A DNA stretch of 64,000 nt from Craspedostauros australis (Eukaryota > Bacillariophyta > Bacillariophyceae > Mastogloiales > Achnanthaceae), in contig JAMXDE010000006.1 in the NCBI GenBank assembly GCA_026770025.1, positions 186,001-250,000 of the forward strand, in the 5' to 3' direction. Shown one piece after another: positions 31,501 through 39,800 of this stretch. Each line of letters starts with the position of its first letter. The first letter of the stretch is position 1. Both the position numbers and the translations under genes were made by a program. Below the pieces are notes generated by a model that was not told the DNA's origin, made no database searches, and worked only from the letters and a program-made list of their open reading frames with translations.

Positions 31501-34500
31501 TCTGGCCTTCTCTTGGTGCATCAGTTGCAGCACTTGTTGGTTGAGCTGTTGGTGGTGCAGAGACTTCATCCGGCACTGGTGCAGTATCTGATGGTGATGG
31601 TGGGAGCTCCGGTCCAAGTTCCACAGGAAGCGGCTCTGATGGTCGATGATCCGCATTTGCTTGCTCTGCGAGTTGGCGATTCAGATCCTGGTCATGGCTG
31701 TCTTGCTCCTCTGTTTCCTGATCCTGCTGCTCGAGGCGTTCCAAATCTTCTTCATCAAAAGGGAACTTGTACTCGGTATCTCCAAACAGATTCCTCCATT
31801 GATCCGAGTTATAGTTGGGAAGGTTGGATGGATCCGAAGGCACTGTGGCAAACCAGTCGTCAAACACCACATGAAATTGAGGTGTGATGCTTCCAGTCTT
31901 GAGATTCAGAACCAGTGGGACGGTAGAGGAGTGCTTCTCGGAGAGGCCGACGTGCACAAAACGATCGCTCCGGGCCTTCCATTTTGGAATCTTCTTCCCA
32001 TCTCCAACTCTGTGATCCAGCACATAAGTGGGGCATCCCCAGACGTGTAGGTTGTGAACATGTTTCTGTGGGAAGCGAATTCGGGCAAGGATGTCGAAGG
32101 GAGAGAGGCCGTTCGCGAGGTTTGGCAGCCGATTGAAGATGAATGCGGAATGACGAATTGCCATGGGCCAGAGTGGCACGACGTCCAGTTCGGGCCAGTG
32201 CAGAGTGGCATGGAGCATCATGGTTCGAGCGCTTGACACAACGGTACGAATGCTTCGTTCGGCGATGCCGTTGTGGTGATGCGCTCCGCGTCCTGCATAT
32301 CGATGGGATTGATGGAAGTGTCGAAGGTGGTCAGCATAGTCTGATGAGGTGAATGCCCTTCCATTGTCGCTTTGGTATTGTTGGACAACAATGCCGAGAT
32401 CTCGACACATGCTCTCGAACTTCTCCTTTGCTCTGATCATGTCTTGAGAAGATGTAGACAGGACTGGCTCAGCGAAGATGAATCCTGAAGCATGGTCGAC
32501 GAATACGATGCCGGCTCCGTACATTTCGTCATCGCTCCCTTTTCCATATCCCGAGAAGAGTCGTCCCTTTCCACCCCCTTCAAAATGATCCACAGAGACG
32601 AGTTGGCCAGGCCGAAGAATACCGAACTTGATGGCTCCCTCTCGATCACGTACTGGTCGGTGCAGATGGCCCGGGCTTGAGCGACAGACTTGTTTCCCAA
32701 ACTGGCATGCTGCGCACTTTGGAAGTGTGGCGAGGCGGGAGGCGCTTGCTTGTAGCTTGCGTGCGGCTTCGGTGTGCGCCAGGGTTCCCGAACGAAAAAG
32801 GTGCTGGATCTTCCGCATGTCATTGTGGCCCAGGCGTTGGTGCCAACGCAGCAGCTCCTTCTGTGGTTCGGACAGGTTGCGGTTGGCAGAGGAAACAGTA
32901 GTGATGGTTGCATTGAGGGCATGTGGAATGTGCTCGGTCAATGACTTCATGTTGTATGCCTTGGAAGTTGGAAGCTTGTTCTTGGGATTGATCTCGATGT
33001 TGATCTCTCCCTCTCTTCCTTGGACCTTCCACCTGCCATTCACATACTGCAGCTCGCCTGGATACATTCTTTCGAACACAGAGGTGCTGATGATCTTGGC
33101 GTTGCTTCTTGGCACATAGTATGCCGGGAATTTGAGACGGCGAATGTTTCCTCTCGTGTCTTGGATGCCCCATTCCACGGTTCCCACCAAGTGGTCAGAT
33201 CGTCCTCCAAACAGCCCTGTCAGTTTCTTGGCTTGGTTTCCAATTGGCCTTCTGGGTTCGGAGACGAAGTCGGACTTGTCATGTGAGATACAGACGGTGG
33301 ATCCGCTGTCCCAAATGACATCACATATCATCTTGGCTGGAAGGACGTTGGCGAGCTCGTCTGAGCTGTGACGGACAGCCGAGAAACTCGTGATAGAGGA
33401 TGGTCCATCGTGTGTGCACACAGAATTTGACGGAGGCGCGTCCTCAGGCTTGAAGTAGGTGCTGAGGATCTGGGCCAGTCTGCTGGTTTGTTTCTCGGTG
33501 AGTCGCTGTCGCTGAGCAGGAGCAGGAGCATCAAATACCATCATTCGCTGACGCTGATTGCGATGTTTCTTCTTGGATGGTCCTTGCACTTCATGTCGAC
33601 GAATAGGAACGGCTCTGGTTCCGAACCTGGCACCATGGCTGATGGAATTGGCTCTTGGCCGTGGGTTGGAGAAAGCCGTGCTTCTGAATCTGTGCTTGTT
33701 CGGGTTGTTCTCAAGACCGATCACACGATGACTGCGTCGCCTCAACCCAGCTGCTCTTGCTCTGGGATGCATGTTGGTTGATGCATGCATTGCAGATACT
33801 GGAGGGTCGAAGCGAGAGCGGTGGTGGCGGAGACGAATCGGAGCACGACGATGAAAGTTGATCCAATCCTTGGGTTGGGCTCGGTCACGACGGCGATCTT
33901 TCTTTTCCCAATAGGCTTCGCAGCGGCGTTGCCAACGAGGCTTGGGAACTGGACCATCAGGGTGGCGAGGCATGTCATGGTGCTTGCGTGCCAGGTATGT
34001 TGCAGTGACCATCCATGCTGCAATCGAGGCTGTCTCCCACCCATGCATGACTGCAAAGATGAGGACCTGGATGAGCAGTGGAATGAAAAGAGGAAAGGCA
34101 CCAATGAGGAGAGCCAATGGACCAAGGTAGGCCTGGATGATTTGGAACCACCCAGATGGACTTTCTTCCATCACCTTGTAGACGTGCCATTTGGTGGAAT
34201 CGAATGTGACTGTGTTGGCAGCGGTCTCGCTCTTGTTCTTGTTCTTGTCCTTGTCCTTGAAGTCGCTTCTGTGCTCGCTGGTGCCATGGGAGGTGAGCCA
34301 ACGCTTGCACTTGGCACACCACTTGAAAGTGGAGCTCCTGACAACCTTCTGGTGCGGTTCACCCTTGGAAGGGGGAACAGAACGCCAACTGGTGTTGGAA
34401 GAACCCTTTTTCGCGTTGTTGGAACCCTTCTTGCCTTTGCTGCTGTGGTTGAAGCCTGCACCTTTCTTCAGATTGGGGCAGTTGGCCTTGACATGACCAG

Positions 34501-35890
34501 GTTCTCCGCAGTTGTGGCAGATGATGGGCGTCTTTCCACCATTCTGCATCAGGGCCAGCGCCGTGCTTTCGTCGATCTCGATGCCTCCATTTTCTCCAGA
34601 GAGGAAATACCCAGCGTTGCTGTTCTTGCGATTGCGCAAGTAGGAGGCTGCATGCCATTGTCCAGCATGAAGCTCTTGCTTGTACAGGTCGGTGGCAAGA
34701 TTGCAGACATCACGCCAGTGAAGGCGATCCTTCAAGATGCGTCGGTCCTTCTCGGCCTTGGTGCAGCACCCGATTTGGATCAGCACTTCTTTGAGGTTGC
34801 CGAGTTTGCTGTGGAGACCAAAGCGGTAGCGCTCCCCGGATGTGCCAGAGCCACCAGCAGAGAGAAACTTGGTGAGGATGTCCGCAGTGAGGGCGTGGTC
34901 ATATTGGCCAGCATCTTCGAGAACTTGGGCGTCCTTGCGGGTGTCATCAGCAAACTTCTTGATGTTCTCACCGGCGTAGGTCTTGGGAGTGCGACGGCGG
35001 ATGTTCTGCTTGATGCGATCATACTTGTCGAAAGTGGTGGTTCGTAAGTCCTCGATCAGCTCCATCCAAAGAATGACAAAATCCTCGCGTTGATCCGGAT
35101 GGACCCGCGCCAAGATGTCGTCCTTCAGGCTTGGCTGGAGAGAGTTGAGGAGAAAGCGGCAGGCAGTGACGTTGTTGCGGCGGTCGTACTCATCAAAATG
35201 GCTTGCCATTTCGGTTGCTTCTTCCATGATGGTCTTTTGGTTGAAGCGGTACGGATGGGCAACGACACTGGTCGTGTCTTCGGGGTCGGATGGCTCCTTG
35301 AGGTAGGAGATGGTGTCGAGCCCTCTGGCTTTGAGTTCGGACATGAAGTCGCGCTGGAAGGCTTGGAGATCGCTCTGGCGGTGGAACTTGGGTTCAAGGC
35401 CCTTCTCCATGTCGGGTTGGCTCTTGACATCGGCTCCGCTTGCAGTGGAGCGCTTCTGGAGAACGTAGAGGTAGGTGTTGGGCTCGTCAACAAGCCCAGA
35501 CCAGTCAGCTTTGGGCTTTCCCCCGGTGAAGGGGAACCAGTTCTTTCCCACCTTGACGATGTTGCCCATCACCGGCTTGGTTGGGCGATTGGCGAGTTCA
35601 CGTTCCGTCTCGGCTGCGGTGCGGCCCAGTTCGAAGATTTCCTGGGAGGTGTTGACACCAGATACCTCGGTTTGAAGGAGACGCTCGTGGGCTTCCTCCC
35701 TCTTAGTCAGATTCGCGAGTCGTTCTTGAAGGACTTGGCTCGCTTCGTTCAGTTGTTGTTGCTGGGCCAGAAGGCGGGCCTGCATCTGGCTGAGTTGTTC
35801 CAAGGTTGCTGCTTGAGTGGCAGCTACCTCAGCTTGAGTTGTGGTGGCTCCACCTTGGGTGACGGTGGCCTCCGGTTGATCATCCGCCAT
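28514..35890 (-). CDS. Copia A Gag-Pol polyprotein
   Basis: A single 2458-residue frame from ATG 35890. Gag: Gln-rich coiled-coil N-terminus, capsid-like region, and a CCHC knuckle, CHNCGEPGHVKANC (458-471). A hydrophobic segment (YLGPLALLIGAFPLFIPLLI, about 582-601, and following residues) sits before the protease, which is unusual. Protease: VIWDSGSTVC with Asp 861. Integrase: HQRLGH...CAACQFG zinc motif, then VDH (D1101), SDNGRAF (D1175) and NGIAERS. A Pro/Ser/Asp-rich linker precedes the RT. RT: FDEAMKDEDREKW, DFVSAFVQA and YVDD (2128-2131). RNase H: YVDADFAG, STTEAEYAALS, DNNACI and ADIFTKG. All catalytic residues are present without frame breaks. It should be processed by its own protease into capsid and enzymes that make cDNA in cytoplasmic particles and integrate it. 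Confidence 0.96.
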   Translation of the reverse strand: MADDQPEATVTQGGATTTQAEVAATQAATLEQLSQMQARLLAQQQQLNEASQVLQERLANLTKREEAHERLLQTEVSGVNTSQEIFELGRTAAETERELANRPTKPVMGNIVKVGKNWFPFTGGKPKADWSGLVDEPNTYLYVLQKRSTASGADVKSQPDMEKGLEPKFHRQSDLQAFQRDFMSELKARGLDTISYLKEPSDPEDTTSVVAHPYRFNQKTIMEEATEMASHFDEYDRRNNVTACRFLLNSLQPSLKDDILARVHPDQREDFVILWMELIEDLRTTTFDKYDRIKQNIRRRTPKTYAGENIKKFADDTRKDAQVLEDAGQYDHALTADILTKFLSAGGSGTSGERYRFGLHSKLGNLKEVLIQIGCCTKAEKDRRILKDRLHWRDVCNLATDLYKQELHAGQWHAASYLRNRKNSNAGYFLSGENGGIEIDESTALALMQNGGKTPIICHNCGEPGHVKANCPNLKKGAGFNHSSKGKKGSNNAKKGSSNTSWRSVPPSKGEPHQKVVRSSTFKWCAKCKRWLTSHGTSEHRSDFKDKDKNKNKSETAANTVTFDSTKWHVYKVMEESPSGWFQIIQAYLGPLALLIGAFPLFIPLLIQVLIFAVMHGWETASIAAWMVTATYLARKHHDMPRHPDGPVPKPRWQRRCEAYWEKKDRRRDRAQPKDWINFHRRAPIRLRHHRSRFDPPVSAMHASTNMHPRARAAGLRRRSHRVIGLENNPNKHRFRSTAFSNPRPRANSISHGARFGTRAVPIRRHEVQGPSKKKHRNQRQRMMVFDAPAPAQRQRLTEKQTSRLAQILSTYFKPEDAPPSNSVCTHDGPSSITSFSAVRHSSDELANVLPAKMICDVIWDSGSTVCISHDKSDFVSEPRRPIGNQAKKLTGLFGGRSDHLVGTVEWGIQDTRGNIRRLKFPAYYVPRSNAKIISTSVFERMYPGELQYVNGRWKVQGREGEINIEINPKNKLPTSKAYNMKSLTEHIPHALNATITTVSSANRNLSEPQKELLRWHQRLGHNDMRKIQHLFRSGTLAHTEAARKLQASASRLATLPKCAACQFGKQVCRSSPGHLHRPVRDREGAIKFGILRPGQLVSVDHFEGGGKGRLFSGYGKGSDDEMYGAGIVFVDHASGFIFAEPVLSTSSQDMIRAKEKFESMCRDLGIVVQQYQSDNGRAFTSSDYADHLRHFHQSHRYAGRGAHHHNGIAERSIRTVVSSARTMMLHATLHWPELDVVPLWPMAIRHSAFIFNRLPNLANGLSPFDILARIRFPQKHVHNLHVWGCPTYVLDHRVGDGKKIPKWKARSDRFVHVGLSEKHSSTVPLVLNLKTGSITPQFHVVFDDWFATVPSDPSNLPNYNSDQWRNLFGDTEYKFPFDEEDLERLEQQDQETEEQDSHDQDLNRQLAEQANADHRPSEPLPVELGPELPPSPSDTAPVPDEVSAPPTAQPTSAATDAPREGQNNMEKANLRDSVPPSRREAAHDDKGDDNDNIPLPSDDQDTMDHDRPSVETPDASSAKAQPETSPIASNPAPQQRERRRRNRQQQPVRRSARIEARRSNPRKRAPPQRLEYSQMGGMAQAFVCQPIHQTSPSIDAVTAAHLSSSILSAIELLKGANGSNSPITEPLHSIEEAAIHMTTSMSELEKLKQDSCGRINPHIAQVDSNARARLTAAEEAACDMIRTALSTLALYDSPDNHFRWQIADMSETIYAVHGRLLQQDWSDNDDIDEGGDRIMVHMAVQDDGRDPDRRDDQQEEEFALPQDLQNEIDQLANLLTALHIIEHYGLDAYSTNFDFDELRDWWTQVAAGHNIDPPEGLPRVSPNGEENSQSNASRSSDNPDSNMPDSAEQDTSDHDPDDVEQCLWINSIPQLADPSMTACDTNGAEEYAFLTMNEDGESDPSGRSISGSEAVFLMSNGHLELSEGPSSFKASPTDPDTLSFDEAMKDEDREKWMEAAKKEVTDLVSKGTWVEVSKAEAVGKIAPGTWVFRRKRRPDGSIKKHKARFCVRGGLVDETESTLAPVVAWPSVRVFLITAILLGWVTVSIDFVSAFVQAAIHRDIYIHLPRGFWSTNGPNVCLKLRKSLYGLTVAPRLWHEHLLRALTAEGFKASEQDPCLFLRPGMMLALYVDDAGIAAPHEKDIDDFIQSMTRRGFELTKEGTFNEFLGIKLDKNRDGSIHMSQQGLIDKIIAATGMEACNPNWIPATKAALGSDPDGEAMKESWNYRSIIGMLLYLATNTRPDIAFAVSQAARFSHSPKQSHARALKTIVRYLARTKAQGTIIRPSGKLDLQCYVDADFAGLHHREPDDNPTSVKSRTGYIIILGGCPLIWRSKLQTEIALSTTEAEYAALSMAMRALIPLQQLIREVAARTGLKQELLTHLQCTVFEDNNACISLATKHHITNRTKHFLVKWHFFWYWVKEGFIKIQRVASAEQIADIFTKGSVREIFESLRKLLMGW

Positions 35891-36043
35891 CCTTCAAAAG
35901 CTGCGCTTGAAGAGGTTGCGGATTTCCTGATGAGCAGCTGAGCTGCTGGTTCGCAGATGTTCTGCTGGAGTATCGATCGATGGTCGCAACTGCGTTGCGA
36001 GTTGTGATTGCTGAGCTTCAATCAGCAGGTGTCTGGGAGTGAG

Positions 36044-36153
36044 GCAACTGTGTTGCGGGCAGTCAGCTGCACTGCTGCGGGTAGATCAGTGGGTGCCTGT
36101 GGCAGGAGCAACTGTGTTGCAAGCAGTCAGCTGCGCTGCTGCGGGTAGATCAG
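36044..36153 (-). repeat. Tandem repeat in copia A leader
   Basis: Two 46-bp copies (36044-36089 and 36108-36153, 64-bp period) differ at about three positions, with a weaker third copy near 36178. Each contains short self-complementary words (CAACTGTGTTG, GCAGTCAGCTGC). Lies between primer site and gag, where packaging signals occur. Confidence 0.8.
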
Positions 36154-36207
36154 CAGATGATCGGCTGATTATCGTCGGAGCAACTGCGTTGCTGGCGTTC
36201 GGACAGC

Positions 36208-36212
36208 TGAAC
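36208..36212. repeat. Copia B target-site duplication, left
   Basis: TGAAC, repeated at 43416-43420. Confidence 0.9.
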
Positions 36213-36844
36213 TGTTAGAACGTAATCGTAGATGGGTGTGAAGGATACCGCACCGAGAACGTAGAGTGATCAAGTCGTTGTTGTTGGTGAGGAGAGTGTT
36301 TGTTTACTGTGTTATTCGTATGGTAGTATGAAGGCAGGCGAGCTCACAAGATGGATTCTTGAGAACTGTGAGCATGAGAGAGACATGACAGGTCTCATGC
36401 AATTTGCAAGTGAAATTAACACGGAGACAACACGGCAAATGTGCGTGTTACTGCGTGAAGATGAGGTGCAAAAGGTCAATGAACAAAACACCGCGATAGC
36501 CCGTGTTGTGAATTACATCTTCTCACGATGTTGCTAGTAGTACGATCACACGATTGATCGTATTCACTTGAGAAGGTCTTGGTAAGATTCGCACATGTCG
36601 CACCCAAGATCCAAGTCTGTCCTGATTGGGCAGATTGGTTCATCTTGGCAAGAAATCAATTTCCGCGACATTTTGGAACTGTGTTTGACGGGAAAACGAT
36701 TCCTGCGACGCGAAATGCGACACAAATTGGACACAACGGATTTTCGACCAAAATTTCCGTTCGGAACGGAAAAGGTAAGAAAAGTGGATATTTCTGATTG
36801 GTCGACGGGTGTCGCTATTGTTAGAGATTTAGCGTGCGCTAATA
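36213..36844 (-). repeat. Copia B 3' LTR
   Basis: 632 bp, matching 42784-43415. On the element strand it begins TATTAG and ends CTAACA, so only the last dinucleotide is canonical. Confidence 0.95.
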
Positions 36845-36853
36845 CTCCCCAAA
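36845..36853 (-). other. Copia B polypurine tract
   Basis: TTTGGGGAG on the element strand abuts the 3' LTR; short but in the expected place. Confidence 0.6.
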
Positions 36854-36868
36854 GCGTGTCCCGGACAT

Positions 36869-39800
36869 TCAGGTCTTGTAGGTCGAGGAAGAAGACTCAG
36901 TGTGCCCTTTCCAGAAGAGGATGGGCTTCACGAGGGGCCAGAAGACAGCCCACGGAAGGAACTTCGTCATCACGTCGGCGACGTTCTGCGTGCCGGGGAT
37001 CTTGATGAAGTAGAGGATGCCAGCGGCGACAGCGGACCGGACGCGATGGTAGGCCAGTGCGTTATGGCGCTTGGAGAGCATGCTCTTGGGGACCGTGGAG
37101 GAGGTGATGACGGACTGGTTGTCACCCAGCATCCAGCTGGGGCCGTCGATTGGAATGCCCATCTCGCGGAGAGCGAGACGAAGGGAGATGATCTGCTCCG
37201 TAGCTTGACGGGCAGCGACGAACTCGGACCCGTAGGTGGCGGTCTCAACCGTGCCTTGACGCTTGGAGAACCATTCGATGGGGGTCTGGTTTACCAGATG
37301 GAGAACACCGGTAGCGGATCTGCCAGTGACTTGGCAGTGGAGAAGGTTGGCGTCGACGAACGTGGTGGTTCGGACGGGCTTGCCTTTCGGCTCGGGGATG
37401 TCATCCGGAATCTCCTCGGAGGTCTTCCCGTAGACGGAGTAGATCCAGTCATGATTAGGAACCTCATAGTGAAGATCGAAGCGGGGAACGCAGGTGCGGA
37501 AGCGGATGGCAGCATCAGGGTGCTTGCGAAGGTATCCGTACACGCGCTTGGCGCGGTCCAGATGACCTTGGCGGGGCGCTGAGCGGAAGCGTGCTAGCGT
37601 CATGACGGCGACAGAGATGTCAAACCGTCCGAGGGAGATACACCACTGGAGTGCACCGATGAGCGACATGAACTTGCGCTTGTCGGTTTCGCTGAGTTCG
37701 GAAGAGGTGTCAAGCTCGGGGCTGTCGGCCTTGTCGAGGGGGCAGCTGATCTTGCGGGGAAGTTCGCCGAACATGCGCTCGTAGTTCTCCATCATCCGCT
37801 TGATGTAGGATTGCGGGGAGAGCTTGAGGGTGCCGTCTGGATCACGGCCGAAGTCAGCACCGAGATGGTACTTGATGGGACCAACTCCCTTGAGCTGGTA
37901 CCCGTACTTCGAAGAGAGGGTGTCGAAGAAGGCCTTGGGGTCGGCCATCGTCGCGGTGAGATCATCAACGTAGACGCAGACGTACTCCCAATGGGAGTTG
38001 GCGTCACGCATCCAGACGTCGGGATCGGAGCGGCATTGGAGGAAACCCATGTCGCGAAGGGTGTCGGCGAGAGCCTCATGGAATCGGGCGCCCGATGTGC
38101 GCAGGCCGTAGAGTGCCTTGACTATCTGCATGGTATGACCAGCGAAGTCACCGAATTCGTCGCCAGCGACGAAGCAGATGCGTTCTTGAGTGAAGGCCTC
38201 AAGATACGCATTACCGATGTCTCCAACCCAGGTTGGGATGCCGTTGAGTTCGCCGGCGAGGAGGGAGAGGCGGAGAGAGCGAAGACTGACCACGCCTGCA
38301 TAGGATGCATCCTTGCAGGGGTCGGTGAGATGACCACCAGCGACGCAGCGCGCCTTGTGGCGGAGGTCATGCTTCACAGCGTAGACCCATTGGAGGCGGA
38401 TCTTCTGGAAGCCGGAGGGGACTGGGGCGCCTTTGCCGAGAGACTTGAAGGTATGGTACCCGAAGAGTTGGTCCATTTCCTTCTTCTCGGCATCGGCCCA
38501 GAGAGTGTTGCCGTTCTTGTCGTCGAGCCGCATCGCTTCCTTGTGGTTGCGAGGGACTTGGACACCGAACTGGAAGGTAGGAGCGAGGTTGAAGGTCTTC
38601 GATTTGTTGACCTGGCGCTCAAGACGGTTGGTTCGGATGGCGAGGCGCTTGAGGCGCTTCCAGCCAGGCTCGTCGAGCAGCTCATGGCGGCGACCGTAGG
38701 CAGCGCAAGAGACAGGATCATCCTGAATCATGATGGAGAGGGGTTCAGTGGAGGTGGAGCCGTCTCCCCATTTCACGATGACGTTGAAGCTCGATCCCTT
38801 GTAGGAGGGAGAGGAAGATGAGAGGGGGCCTTCGTGTCCGATGATGGAGTCGAACTCCCACTTGGCATCGGGGTCGTCGTTGTGCTCCTGTTGCCGTTCG
38901 ATGATGTCGGCGAGCTCAACGTAGGAGATGAGGTCATGCGTCTCCCCATCAGCCAGTGCGAGTAGCATCTTGATACGTTGGTGGTTGGCTGCATCAAGGT
39001 CATTGACCTTTTGCACCACCTCCGCTCTGACTTGCTGGCCATCCTTCTCATGGATGAAGGTCATCCCAACAAGATCCTCAGGAGAGAACTTCGGGATGTG
39101 GACCTTGGCATTCCCCACTGTTTCAGGGTCTGTGCCGCGGCGGTCAGCCAGGATGGAATCGGCGAGGGAGTGTACGATGGGATCGGAGTCAGGAGGGACG
39201 GAGATGTCGTCGTCTGGCTCCCCATTCGCCACATTCATGGCATCAGAGCCATCGTCCTCCCCAACAATGGGGAAGGGGAAGTCCGCACGAAGATTGCGGG
39301 TGGCAGAGTCGTCGGCAGGTCGGATGGCAGACCGAGGAAGAAGTCGCTGGGTCTCGTCGTCGAGGACCCAGAAGGTGAGGTCGTCGCCCTTGTGAAGGCA
39401 GGGACCGGCCCAGCGTCCACTGCGCTCCTTGGACTGGCTGGGGAAGGTGGGGTTGTCAACCCGGTAGTAGACAGGTTGCCACCATCGGTAGGATAGGAAC
39501 TTGGAGATGTCCGGTCGCTGTCCGAAGGCGGCTTGAAGGGGGGTGATGGAGCCAGCGGTGACCTGCGCGATGTGGTTGAAGAGATCAACCACATAGAGCG
39601 TGCAGATCAGCCAGAAGCGGTCGGGAGTACCCGTGCGATCCATCACACCGTTGGTTGTGCGTTTGATATCCTGGATCCGGCGTTCCGCGCCGTTCTGGTG
39701 TTGATGTTCCGGCTCACTCTGGTGATCACGGATGTGATACTGCCGGAGGATCTCCATAACCTTGTTACCGATCTGCGCCTTGGCGTTGTCGGACATCAGT

